Assembly (NCBI RefSeq): GCF_041052385.1
Contig: NZ_CP163439.1
Coordinates: 3,213,001-3,277,000 of the forward strand
Source of the DNA: Streptomyces sp. R28
GTDB lineage: Bacteria > Actinomycetota > Actinomycetes > Streptomycetales > Streptomycetaceae
DNA: 64,000 bases
Direction: 5' to 3'
Within the stretch, counting starts at the first letter, position 1. Every line of letters begins with the position of its first letter. Under the pieces are notes generated by a model that worked only from the letters and a program-made list of their open reading frames with translations, was not told the origin of the DNA and did no database searches. Made by a program: the position numbers and the translations under genes. Positions 19,069 to 26,634 of the stretch are shown piece after piece.

Positions 19069-19570
19069 GTGAACCGATACATTCCCCCCCACCTCCCTGG
19101 CCCCCTTCCGCACCCGGTACCGGCTGCGCCTCGTCGTCGGCACACACTCGGCCCGGCACATCCGCGCCATCGCGCGCTCACTGCTCGACGAGTGGGCGAT
19201 GCCCGAACTGACCGACGCCGTGGAGCTGGGCGTGACCGAGCTGGTCGCCAATGTCGTACGGCATGTTCCGGACCTGCGGTGCGAGGTGCTGATCCGGCGG
19301 CAGACGGCGGGGGCGCGGGTGGAGGTGGCGGCCACCTGCGGTCAACTGCCCGCTCTGCCTGCCGGTTGGTCACCGGACGCCGAATGCGGTCGCGGTCTGC
19401 TGCTGCTGGACGCGGTGGTCGACAAGTGGGGCGTGGACCGTGAACCCGGCGGCGGCAAGACCGTGTGGTTCGAATGCGGAACCACACGGTCGGCGCTCAC
19501 CGGCGTACCGTCAGACCCCGTCGGGCTTCACCGGTTCCAGCTTGATACTGAAGTGACGGAGGATCGGTGA
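19069..19570 (+). CDS. RsbW-like ATP-binding protein, apparently frameshifted at a C7 run
   Basis: The body from ATG 19199 (PELTDAVELGVTELVANVVRH, an N-box of the GHKL ATPase fold; ECGRGLLLLDAVVDKWG, the G box) lacks the first helix and strand normally present. That part, RYRLRLVVGTHSARHIRAIAR, is found immediately upstream in the same frame, but has no start codon. A GTG at 19069 begins MNRYIPP in another frame; dropping one C from ATTCCCCCCCACC (C run 19084-19090) joins the two. So the gene is either frameshifted, a sequencing error, or relies on slippage. Homologues belong to the XRE/DUF397 triad. Its end overlaps tryptophanase by 60 bases. Confidence 0.7.
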
Positions 19571-20887
19571 CTGGTCGACAATGCGGTAGCCGTGCACGGA
19601 GCTGGGATCCTTGGCTATGTCCGCCAGGGTCCGGGCGACGTGGTCGTAGTGGCTGCGGGTGTAGACCCGGCGGGGCAGCGCCAGCCGTACGAGTTCATAG
19701 GGCGCCGACTTGACGGGGTTGCCGTGTTCGTCTTCCTCGCCGAGGTAGAGGGAGCCCAACTCCGCCGAGCGGATGCCGCCGCGCAGGTACAACTGGCAGG
19801 CCAGCGTGTGGCCGGGGTACTGGTGGGGCGGTATGTGGGGCAGGAGCCTTCCGGCGTTGAGGTAGAGGGCGTGCAGGCCGGCCGGTTCGACGATGTCGAC
19901 GCCCGCGTCGCGGATGCGCTGGGCGAGGTGGCCCGCGATGTCGGCGCGTTCCGCCAGGTAGGAGGGCTCGGTCACCTCCACCAGCCCTTGGGCCATCATG
20001 TCCAGGTCGCGTCCGGCCAGGCCGCCGTAGGTGGCGAAGCCTTCGGTTGCGATGAGGAGGCGTTCGCACTTCTGGGCGAGCTCGGGGTCCTTGAGACCGA
20101 TGAACCCTCCGATGTGGACGATGCCGTCCTTCTTGGCGCTCATGATGCACCCGTCGGCCAGCCGGAAGGCCTCTTCGGCGACCTGGCGGGGGGTGCGGTC
20201 CTGGTAGCCGGGTTCGTGACGGGTCACCAGCCAGGCGTTCTCGGCGAACCGCGCGGCATCCAGGATCATCGGGACGCCGTGGCGGCGGCACAGGTCGGCG
20301 GTCTGCCGCAGGTTCTCCATGGAGACCGGCTGCCCGCCTCCGCCGTTGTTGGTGATGGTCATCACCACCGCTGCCACGGGGGAGTCCTGCGCGCTCCCCA
20401 GTACCTGTCGGAGTGCCTGCAGGTCGATGTTGCCCTTGAAGGGGTGCGGGCTGTCGAGGTCCTTGGCTTCGGGGCAGGGAAGGTCGCGGGCCTGGCCGCC
20501 GACCAGCTCCACATTGGCGCGGGTGGTGTCGAAGTGCGTGTTCGACACCACCGTGCTGCCCGGCGTGAGGAGTGAGGTGAACAGGATGCGTTCGGCCGCG
20601 CGTCCCTGGTGGGCGGGCAGGAGGTGCGGGTAGCCGGTGAGCTCGCTGACCGTTTCGCGCCAGCGGTAGAACGATCGGGAGCCGGCGTAGGACTCGTCGC
20701 CGTTCATGCCCGCGGCGAGCTGGGCCGCGGAGATCGCGCCGGTGCCCGAGTCGCTCAGCAGGTCGATGGTGACTTCGTCGGCGCGCAGGTCGAACAGGTT
20801 GTAGGAGACCCGTCGCAGGGCTTCCTCACGCTGCTGTGGGGTCGTGAGGGGAATGGGCTCGATGACCTTGATCCGGTAGGGCTCCAC
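19511..20887 (-). CDS. tnaA: Tryptophanase / beta-eliminating lyase
   Basis: 458 residues, PLP-dependent fold I. Landmarks are LLSDSGTGA, HQGRAAERI, NTHFDTTRAN, TITNNGGGGQPVS, LDAARFAEN and the PLP lysine in MSAKKDG. This is the tryptophanase/tyrosine phenol-lyase family, which cleaves Trp to indole, pyruvate and ammonia. Tyrosine phenol-lyase is the alternative, but the indole-prenyltransferase neighbour favours tryptophanase. GTG 20887 has AAGGAG close by (3-base gap). Together with the gene upstream it would give prenylated indoles, as in Streptomyces sp. SN-593 (tnaA-iptA-iptB). Low-complexity repeats lie in the 90-bp gap between the two genes. Confidence 0.88.
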   Translation of the reverse strand: MEPYRIKVIEPIPLTTPQQREEALRRVSYNLFDLRADEVTIDLLSDSGTGAISAAQLAAGMNGDESYAGSRSFYRWRETVSELTGYPHLLPAHQGRAAERILFTSLLTPGSTVVSNTHFDTTRANVELVGGQARDLPCPEAKDLDSPHPFKGNIDLQALRQVLGSAQDSPVAAVVMTITNNGGGGQPVSMENLRQTADLCRRHGVPMILDAARFAENAWLVTRHEPGYQDRTPRQVAEEAFRLADGCIMSAKKDGIVHIGGFIGLKDPELAQKCERLLIATEGFATYGGLAGRDLDMMAQGLVEVTEPSYLAERADIAGHLAQRIRDAGVDIVEPAGLHALYLNAGRLLPHIPPHQYPGHTLACQLYLRGGIRSAELGSLYLGEEDEHGNPVKSAPYELVRLALPRRVYTRSHYDHVARTLADIAKDPSSVHGYRIVDQSPILRHFSIKLEPVKPDGV

Positions 20888-20897
20888 GGCTCCTTCT

Positions 20898-20967
20898 TTC
20901 TGGTGGTGCGTGCTTGCTGGTGGTGCTTGGTTGCTTGCTTGCTTGCTGGTGGTGCGTGCTTTCTGGC
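20898..20967. repeat. Short tandem repeats between tryptophanase and prenyltransferase genes
   Basis: CTGGTGGTGCGTGCTT occurs near 20900 and again near 20945, separated by TTGC repeats (TTGCTTGCTTGCTTGC, about 20931-20946). A third partial copy, GCTGGTGGTGCTTGG, lies between. No gene is here. Confidence 0.75.
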
Positions 20968-20977
20968 GTTGCGCGGG

Positions 20978-22129
20978 TCAATGCTTGGGCGGGCGCACCG
21001 AGTACGCCTCCGAGGAGAGGTAGGCGGTGATGCGGGGGCTGCGGTCGCGCTCGCAGGCCAGGGCCAGGTAGGCGATGAGGCCGACGCCGTCGGAGAGTTG
21101 CCGGGTGGTGAGGGCGGTGAGGGCGCGGCGCAGTACCGAGGGGTCCATGCCGAAGTGGGTCAGCGCGGCGGTGGCGCGGGCCAGTGCCTCTTCGTCGTCG
21201 CTGACGTAGTCGCGGACCGGGATGTGCAGGGTGAAGCCGCTCGGCCGGCCGGTCGCGGTGTCGGTGAACGAGTGGCAGGTCAGCGCCGGTCGCCTGGCCA
21301 GTCGTAGCGCGGACCTGCTTCCCCGCCCGGTGGGCAGGCACCCTTCCGCGGCGAGGTGGAAGAAGGCCTCCACGTCCTCTCGTGCCGGGCCTGGCTGTGC
21401 GCGGTTCAGCGCGTAGGCCTCGGGAGCGGCGAGGTGGGGATGTGCGGTGTAGACCTTGACGCGGGGAGTTTCCCAAGCGCCGAGGTCCAGGGCGAGAAAG
21501 GGGTAACCGGTCGTGTCGGGGAGCGCCTTGAACGCCTGCCGGTGACCGAGCCGGTGCAGAGCTTCCCGCACTGTGGCCGCGGCCTGCTGGGGTCCGGCCG
21601 CGTCGGGATTCAGGTAGACCTTCACCCCGGGGACGCCGCCGGGGCGTAACTCCAGCGCGTACCAGAGGGCCAGGGAGCCCTGCGGGGACGAGGGCAGGAA
21701 CAGGTCCTCCATGCGGTCCAGCTGGGCGGTGGAGAAGTCCCAGCGGCGGGCCATGTCCCGGATGGCGGCCAGCCCTTGGCGCCCGTTGTCCGCCATGTCG
21801 CCGGCGCCGCAGCCGGGTTCCACCAGAACCCGCAGGCCGGGGGCCGCGTCCGGCCGGAAGGCCAGGGAGAACTCGACCGGCGTGTGGTCGTCGGAGACGA
21901 AACTCCCCGAGGGAGGCGGGAGGGCCAGCGAGCGGCCGGGCACATCCCCGAGAGACTCGAGTACGACGTGCGCGTACAACGCCGACTCCGCGGCCGGCAG
22001 TCCCGCGACGGAGCCCAGGCGCAGGAGTTGGCCGACGACGTGGTCGGCGAGTGTGAGGCTGTAGACGTCTGTGCCCGGCGCGTCACCGACCAATGCCGCG
22101 CTGACCGGTGCCGTACTCGCGGTACTCAC
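20978..22129 (-). CDS. Indole/tryptophan prenyltransferase (DMATS/IptA family)
   Basis: 383 residues of the ABBA-fold dimethylallyltransferase family, like the 6-DMATS of Streptomyces. Typical phrases are PVEFSLAFRPDAAPGLRV, DRMEDLFLP, ALWYALELRPGGVPGVKVYLNP, DTTGYPFLALDLGA and RVKVYTAH; the Lys and Tyr residues in KVYLNP and KVYTAH line the pyrophosphate site. It transfers a dimethylallyl group from DMAPP to the indole ring of Trp. GTG 22129 overlaps the stop of a small upstream ORF (GTGA), so translation is coupled. Downstream tryptophanase would cut the prenyl-Trp to prenyl-indole. The FAD monooxygenase IptB of the known cluster is missing here; the P450 upstream might substitute (inference). 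Confidence 0.9.
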   Translation of the reverse strand: MSTASTAPVSAALVGDAPGTDVYSLTLADHVVGQLLRLGSVAGLPAAESALYAHVVLESLGDVPGRSLALPPPSGSFVSDDHTPVEFSLAFRPDAAPGLRVLVEPGCGAGDMADNGRQGLAAIRDMARRWDFSTAQLDRMEDLFLPSSPQGSLALWYALELRPGGVPGVKVYLNPDAAGPQQAAATVREALHRLGHRQAFKALPDTTGYPFLALDLGAWETPRVKVYTAHPHLAAPEAYALNRAQPGPAREDVEAFFHLAAEGCLPTGRGSRSALRLARRPALTCHSFTDTATGRPSGFTLHIPVRDYVSDDEEALARATAALTHFGMDPSVLRRALTALTTRQLSDGVGLIAYLALACERDRSPRITAYLSSEAYSVRPPKH

Positions 22130-22308
22130 CGGGTCTCCTGGGCGGAGACAAAAAGATACCCGCCGGTGAGGGCGGGTATCCGACCGTTCGGCCCTTCTAT
22201 TTCGGTACGTTCCGTTTCGGTACGTTCCGTTTCTATTCGTTCCATCTGGCCACGTTCGACACCTGTGCGGAAGCGCTGGGTGCGAGCGGCAGCGGTGTTC
22301 GACTCCAC
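22126..22308 (-). CDS. 60-residue leader ORF coupled to prenyltransferase
   Basis: GTG 22308 is preceded by GAAGGAGGG with a 4-base gap, a near-ideal ribosome site. The ORF ends in a TGA overlapping the prenyltransferase GTG. The product is MESNTAAARTQRF... with a repeat ERIETERTETERTEIE (encoded by a 15-bp tandem repeat), then GPNGRIPALTGGYLFVSAQETR. An intrinsic terminator hairpin is embedded in its 3' part (22150-22180). The product is unknown; it may be a regulatory leader or a small peptide. No signal peptide or RiPP-type leader is obvious. Confidence 0.55.
   Translation of the reverse strand: MESNTAAARTQRFRTGVERGQMERIETERTETERTEIEGPNGRIPALTGGYLFVSAQETR
22150..22180 (-). terminator. Intrinsic terminator inside leader ORF, candidate attenuator
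   Basis: On the minus strand GATACCCGCC (22180-22171) pairs perfectly with GGCGGGTATC (22164-22155) over a 6-base loop and is followed by TTTTT (22154-22150). U-runs are rare in Streptomyces. It lies only about 20 bases before the prenyltransferase start, and the leader ORF reads through it. This is the geometry of an attenuator. Confidence 0.7.
22200..22244 (-). repeat. 15-bp tandem repeat, two perfect copies and one degenerate
   Basis: TTTCGGTACGTTCCG is present at 22200-22214 and 22215-22229, followed by the degenerate TTTCTATTCGTTCCA. Each unit contains the near-palindrome CGGTACGTTCCG. On the minus strand it encodes the repeated TERTE of the leader ORF, so it can be a coding repeat, an operator array, or both. 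Confidence 0.8.
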
Positions 22309-22431
22309 TGTCCCTCCTTCAACATGTGATGACTCAGACACCCTGCGCAGTCATACCCTGGCGCTTGAACGTTCATGCAGTTGCCAGTGGCAGGTGCCTG
22401 TTACCTGTGTCACCTCATGTGAAGCGGGGTC
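22309..22431 (-). promoter_or_regulatory. Promoter region of leader ORF/prenyltransferase
   Basis: The 123 bp between the P450 stop and the leader ORF hold a perfect 10-bp palindrome TGAACGTTCA (22366-22375), and dyads TGCCA-TGGCA and CAGGT-ACCTG near 22384-22408. They may serve as operator or as terminator for the conservon-P450 unit. No clear -35/-10 pair was identified. Confidence 0.4.
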
Positions 22432-23766
22432 TCACGTCTTGAGCCAGGTGAGGAAGGAGCTCCACAGCCCGCCGCGTTCCCTGGCCGGGGCGGTCCCGGT
22501 CGCGGGGCTCTGCGCCTGCTGCGACGGCTGCGGTTGCGCGCCGCGCCGCGGGGTGGCGGGGGTGAAGCGGGCAGGCAGCCCCGCCAGGGCCCGGTTGAAC
22601 GGGCCGGGCCGCCAGGTCAGGCTCTCCTCCGGGACGGCGAGTTCGATGTCGGGCAGCTCGTTGAACAGGTGCTCGATGGCGGCCAGAGTGATGAGCCGGG
22701 CGGGCTCCTTGGAGGGGCAGGCGTGCGGCCCGGCGCTCCAGGCGAGGTGGGCCCGGTTGCTGCCCTGCCCGCTCGTGGACCGTGCCGAGGCGGCGTTGGC
22801 GGCCTGGAAACCGACCAGCACCAGATCGCCGGACTTGAGCTTCTGTCCGGCGAACTCCATGTCCCGGACCGGGTAGTGGGGCGCGTAGTTGGACATGGGC
22901 GGGTTGCGCCACAGGGTGTCGTCGAGCGCCTCCTCCAGCAGCCCGCTCTGCGCGTACCGGTCGTCGGTCAGCAGCAGGTGCAGGGTGTTGCCGATGAGGT
23001 TGCGCAGCGGCTCGGCGCCGGCGCCGAGCAGCAGCACGAGGTGGTGGGCCATCTCCTGGTCGTTCAGCCGGGCCGGGTGCCGCATCAGCCAGGACGTGAC
23101 GTCGTCGTCCGGCCGGGTCCGCTTCAGCGCGACCAGTTCGCTCACGGCCTGGAAGAGGACCTCGTTGGCCTTCTCGGCGTTGACACCGTCGAAGATGCCG
23201 GAGATGCCGAACATGACCCGGTCGCCGATCTCCGCCGGGCAGCCGAAGAGTTCGTTGAAGACGAACAGCGGAAGCTGCTTGGCGTAGTCGTTCAGCAGAT
23301 CGGCCGAGCCGCGGGCGCTGAACTGGGCGAGGAGATAGCGGGCGATCCGGTCGACGCTCTCGCTCAGCCGGTGGCTGTCGACCCGGGCGAAGGTCTCGGT
23401 GACGGCCTGCCGCAGCCTCAGGTGCTCGGCGCCGTCGGAGAACATGCAGTTGGGCCGGTGAACCAGCAGGGGAAGGACAGGGCTGTACGGACTGATCACG
23501 CCCTCGTTGAAAGCCCGCCACCGGCGGGCGTCCTTGCGGAAGTCACCCGGATTGTGCAGCAGGTCCAGCGCCGCGGCGTAGTCCGTGACGAGAGTCGCCT
23601 CCACGCCCGGAGCCAGCTCGACGGGGGCCATCGCGCCGTGGTGGCGCATGTAGGCGTAGTAGGCCTGAGGATCGGCGGCGAACTCCGGTGTGTACATGGG
23701 GATCCGTTCGCCGCTGCCGTGCGCGGGGCAGCCGGGCGGCGGAACGGGGGTGTCTTCGCTGGTCAT
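22432..23766 (-). CDS. Conservon-associated cytochrome P450, CYP157-like, lacking the ExxR motif
   Basis: 444 residues. The heme loop is present (AWSAGPHACPSKEPA). However, the position of the universal ExxR motif reads LDDTLWRNPP, like the EQSLW seen in CYP157 members of Streptomyces conservons. The I-helix reads LLGAGAEPLRN, with Pro in place of the usual Thr. Phrases such as EESLTWRPGPFNRALAGLPARF are typical of conservon P450s. The C-terminal 50 residues are Pro/Gln-rich, ending in a possible amphipathic helix. ATG overlaps the stop of the cvnD gene (ATGA), so it belongs to the conservon operon. Whether it is catalytically active is uncertain. Confidence 0.88.
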   Translation of the reverse strand: MTSEDTPVPPPGCPAHGSGERIPMYTPEFAADPQAYYAYMRHHGAMAPVELAPGVEATLVTDYAAALDLLHNPGDFRKDARRWRAFNEGVISPYSPVLPLLVHRPNCMFSDGAEHLRLRQAVTETFARVDSHRLSESVDRIARYLLAQFSARGSADLLNDYAKQLPLFVFNELFGCPAEIGDRVMFGISGIFDGVNAEKANEVLFQAVSELVALKRTRPDDDVTSWLMRHPARLNDQEMAHHLVLLLGAGAEPLRNLIGNTLHLLLTDDRYAQSGLLEEALDDTLWRNPPMSNYAPHYPVRDMEFAGQKLKSGDLVLVGFQAANAASARSTSGQGSNRAHLAWSAGPHACPSKEPARLITLAAIEHLFNELPDIELAVPEESLTWRPGPFNRALAGLPARFTPATPRRGAQPQPSQQAQSPATGTAPARERGGLWSSFLTWLKT

Positions 23767-24368
23767 GCGTGCTCCAGAGCGGCGCGTTCCTGTAGATAGC
23801 GGACGAGAGTGATCAGCGCGTTCGCCGATGAGTTCTCGTCGCGGGCGTCGATGACGACGACGGGGGTGTCCGGCAGCAGGTCGAGCGCTTCCCGTAACGC
23901 CGCTTCAGTGCGTTCGGGGGTGTCGTCGAAGCGGTTGACGGCGATGGCGTAGGACAGCCCGTACTGCTCGATCAGGTCGATCACGGCGAAGGAGTCCGCC
24001 AGCCGCTCGGGGTCCACCAGGACCAGGGCGCCCAGGGCGCCGCGGGCCATGTCCTCCCAGATCTGGATGAACCGCTGCTGTCCGGGGGTGCCGAACAGAT
24101 AGAGCACCACGTGGTCGCTGATCGTCAGCCGTCCGAAGTCCATGGCGACCGTGGTGGTGGTCTTGCTCCGCACCCCTTTGAGGTCGTCGACCGCCTCCGC
24201 CGCCCGCGTCATGTTCTCCTCGGTGGACAGCGGGGGGATCTCGGAGATGGTGCCGACGAACGTCGTCTTGCCGACGGCGAAGTGCCCGACGACCAGGATC
24301 TTCACCGCGGTCTGCTCGGCGCCGCCCCGGACGTAGGCGTCCTCATCCAAAACGCGCTTGGAGTCCAT
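23763..24368 (-). CDS. cvnD: Conservon CvnD, Ras/Arf-like GTPase
   Basis: 201 residues. The P-loop is GHFAVGKTTFVG. The switch region has EIPPLSTEENMT, the G3-like FGTPGQQRF and the specificity motif VNRFDD. CvnD proteins are small GTPases that, with CvnA-C, form membrane-associated complexes in Streptomyces resembling eukaryotic G-protein-coupled signalling. It overlaps cvnC by 26 bases and the P450 gene by four. Its regulatory output here is unknown; the P450 and perhaps the prenyltransferase genes are the likely effectors. Confidence 0.93.
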   Translation of the reverse strand: MDSKRVLDEDAYVRGGAEQTAVKILVVGHFAVGKTTFVGTISEIPPLSTEENMTRAAEAVDDLKGVRSKTTTTVAMDFGRLTISDHVVLYLFGTPGQQRFIQIWEDMARGALGALVLVDPERLADSFAVIDLIEQYGLSYAIAVNRFDDTPERTEAALREALDLLPDTPVVVIDARDENSSANALITLVRYLQERAALEHA

Positions 24369-24720
24369 CCAGCACCTCCTGGAGAAGCTGTTGGTCGGCG
24401 AGACGGGCCCTGGGTACGGGCGCTCGGGTGATCAGATAGCCGCCCTCGGCCAGTGAGCTGAGGAGGATCTTCAGCACGCCCAGGGGGAGCTGGGTGTGAC
24501 CGGCGAGCTCGGCGACCGAGAGGTAGCCGCCGGAGCACATCTCCAACAGATGCTGCTCTTCGGGGGAGAGCCGGGTGGGACGCTGCCGCCGGTCACCGGC
24601 TGTCGTCACGAGGGTGATCAGGGAGAACTGGTCCTCGGCGGGCAGATCGCGCCCACGTGTGATGACGTACGGCCGTACTAACTCTGCGGCTTCTGACTCG
24701 TCGGGGGTGTTGTCAGTCAT
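24343..24720 (-). CDS. cvnC: Conservon CvnC, DUF742 winged-helix protein
   Basis: 125 residues. DUF742 begins at VRPYVITRGRDLP (here RPYVITRG) and contains the winged-helix-like CSGGYLSVAELAGHTQLPLGVLKILLSSLAEGGYL; the core is SVAELAGHTQLPLGVLKILL. This is the classic CvnC sequence between a roadblock protein and a GTPase. It overlaps cvnB by four bases. It is thought to link the roadblock protein and the GTPase; DNA binding has not been assumed. Confidence 0.93.
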   Translation of the reverse strand: MTDNTPDESEAAELVRPYVITRGRDLPAEDQFSLITLVTTAGDRRQRPTRLSPEEQHLLEMCSGGYLSVAELAGHTQLPLGVLKILLSSLAEGGYLITRAPVPRARLADQQLLQEVLDGLQARFG

Positions 24721-25118
24721 GAGCGGTGGCCGATGTCCTCACGGGGTGATGTGGCCAGTTCCTTGCCCAACTGGCCGACCAGCTGCTGCATACGGAAGGT
24801 GATGTCCGCCATGTCGATGTCGGGGACCGCCGAGACCGCGAGGTAGGCGCCCTCACCGGCGGAGATCAGGAAGACCCAGCCGCCGTCGAACTCCAGCAGC
24901 GTCTGGCGCCACTGCAGGTTCTCGCCGTCGCAGAAGAACCCGAGGGACCGGCTGAGTGACTGCACACCGCTCATGGCGGCGGCGACCGTTTCGGCCAAGT
25001 CCCGCCCGAGCTCCTTCGTACGGGCCATCAGCAGACCGTCGGCCGAGACCAGGACCGCGTGCAGGGCGCCGGGAATCTCCAGGGCGCTGTCCAGCATCCA
25101 TGACAGGTCGTTCTTCAC
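24717..25118 (-). CDS. cvnB: Conservon CvnB, roadblock/LC7 protein
   Basis: 133 residues of the roadblock/LC7 fold, starting GTG 25118, overlapping cvnA by four bases. The typical opening LSWMLDSALEIPGALHAVLVSADGLLMA is recognisable from PGALHAVLVSADGLLMA; it goes on with AAMSGVQSLSR and GEGAYLAVSA. Such proteins modulate the GTPase, similar to MglB acting on MglA. Confidence 0.93.
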   Translation of the reverse strand: MKNDLSWMLDSALEIPGALHAVLVSADGLLMARTKELGRDLAETVAAAMSGVQSLSRSLGFFCDGENLQWRQTLLEFDGGWVFLISAGEGAYLAVSAVPDIDMADITFRMQQLVGQLGKELATSPREDIGHRS

Positions 25119-26278
25119 GAGGTGGTCTCCGGTCCCTTGCGTGCGTCGGCGTGGCTCGGCCCGCGCATCGCGTCCAACGGTGCTGCGCGGCCGGTCTGGG
25201 TCCCCCGTTGAAAGGCGCTCATGATCGACGCCGTCTCCTCGTTGGAGCGGGTCGGCGGGCGCTGAGCACCCGAACCGCTGCCCGGGACGACAGCCATGGG
25301 ACGCTGCTTGCGCCGGCGCTTGGGCAGGCCGTCGGCGGGCGTCGCCGAGGCGTCCGTGTCGGCTCCGTCCGAGCGCGCGTCCGCATGGCCGGCCGTGTGC
25401 GGCTGCTTGGGCTCCGGCATGCTGGTGAGCAGCTCCTCCGGAACGAGCACGACCGCGCGGACACCGCCGTACGGAGAACTGGAGTCGACAGAGACGCTGA
25501 AGCCGTAGCGCTGGCAGAGCGCACCGATCACCGCGAAACCGAACTGCGGGGGGTTCCCGAGCCCGGAGACGTTCGCGGCGCGTTCCCCGGACAGCAGCTC
25601 CGCCGCCTTGGCCTTCTCCTCCTCGTTCATGCCGACGCCCGCGTCGTCGACCACGACACAGATGCCCTTGGGCACGGACCGCACGTTGATCTCGACCAGG
25701 GTTTCCGGAGCGGAGTAACTCGTGGCGTTGTCGAGGAGTTCGGCGACCGCCAGGGCCACCGGCTCGACCGCCCGGCTGGTGACGGCGTAATCGACCTGCG
25801 AGAGGATCTCGACCCGCTGATAGTGGCGGATCCGTCCCTGCGCGCTGCGGATCACGTCATAGACCGAGGCCGCCTCGCGTTGCCGGCCGAGCCAGCCCTG
25901 ACACAGGACGGCGATGGACTGCGCCCGCCTCCCGAACTGGGAGTTCATGTGATCGATCTCCAGCAGGTCCCGGAGAATCGGCGAGTCCCCGTACTTCACC
26001 TGCAGCTTGGAGATGACCAGCTGCTGCTCGGCGGCCAAGCCCTGGAGAGTCCGCATGGCGGACTTCAGGACCGTCTTGGTCTCCTCCCCTGCCCGCTCCT
26101 CGGTCTGCCGGACGACCGCCTCGTAGCCGCCCTCCAGAGCGGAGTACGAGGACTTGAGCTGGTCGTTCCCCTTGCGTAACTTTCGTATCACCCTCCGCTG
26201 GCGAACAATGACCGTGGCCGCGGCAGGGGCACCGACAACGAGCCCCAAGATCGCCGGATCCAGCATGTATTGCGTCAT
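25115..26278 (-). CDS. cvnA: Conservon CvnA, sensor histidine-kinase-like ATPase
   Basis: 387 residues. A single N-terminal transmembrane helix (MLDPAILGLVVGAPAAATV) is followed by a coiled coil, a DHp-like region (LLEIDHMNSQFGRRAQSI) and a GHKL ATPase domain with N box AELLDNATSYSAP and G box VDDAGVGMN. The C-terminal 100 residues are Pro/Arg-rich and disordered. It lacks a cognate response regulator, as is normal for CvnA, which works with CvnB-D. ATG 26278 follows GAAGAGAG. It heads the operon cvnA-B-C-D-P450. Confidence 0.93.
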   Translation of the reverse strand: MTQYMLDPAILGLVVGAPAAATVIVRQRRVIRKLRKGNDQLKSSYSALEGGYEAVVRQTEERAGEETKTVLKSAMRTLQGLAAEQQLVISKLQVKYGDSPILRDLLEIDHMNSQFGRRAQSIAVLCQGWLGRQREAASVYDVIRSAQGRIRHYQRVEILSQVDYAVTSRAVEPVALAVAELLDNATSYSAPETLVEINVRSVPKGICVVVDDAGVGMNEEEKAKAAELLSGERAANVSGLGNPPQFGFAVIGALCQRYGFSVSVDSSSPYGGVRAVVLVPEELLTSMPEPKQPHTAGHADARSDGADTDASATPADGLPKRRRKQRPMAVVPGSGSGAQRPPTRSNEETASIMSAFQRGTQTGRAAPLDAMRGPSHADARKGPETTS

Positions 26279-26430
26279 ATGACTCTCTTCAAGCGACTGA
26301 AGCCCAGTTGCTGAAAACCTGCCCGCTCGCGTATCGGCAGGCGGCAGTGCACCGTGGGCTCACCGACAGGGGCTGCCCCTTGCCGCCGAGATGTCATCCC
26401 GGAGCTTGTGACCTGCCTGACAAGTGATCG

Positions 26431-26465
26431 GATAATATCACCGGAGATAGTTGACGTTTCGTCAA
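26431..26465 (-). promoter_or_regulatory. Conservon promoter region with perfect palindrome
   Basis: In the 356-bp gap upstream of cvnA, TTGACG-TTT-CGTCAA is a perfect dyad (26451-26465), and GATAATATC (26431-26439) is a second AT-rich near-palindrome. The stretch 26420-26520 is markedly AT-rich for this genome. TTGACG can serve as a -35 element on the minus strand. The rest of the gap holds no supported gene. Confidence 0.5.
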
Positions 26466-26634
26466 AGAGCTGCGTATTCACGCTGGTTGGCGGAGATGCG
26501 GGTGTCCTTCGATGGAGAATGTGTGCAATCGGCGGATGAACGAACCGGCCTGATTCCGCCTCTTCGGTCACATGGCCCCTGCCGAGCTCACCCGTACCAG
26601 ACCCGTGCGGCCGACGGCCCCGGCGAGTACCGGA

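Noticed and set aside
22126..22308. Leader ORF as RiPP precursor for the prenyltransferase
   Set aside because: The DMATS-family enzyme prenylates free Trp/indole, no other RiPP maturation genes are present and no cleavage motif is evident.
26275..26571. 98-codon minus-strand ORF overlapping the cvnA start
   Set aside because: It covers the AT-rich promoter-like stretch and palindrome upstream of cvnA, has no ribosome site of note and no recognisable domain.
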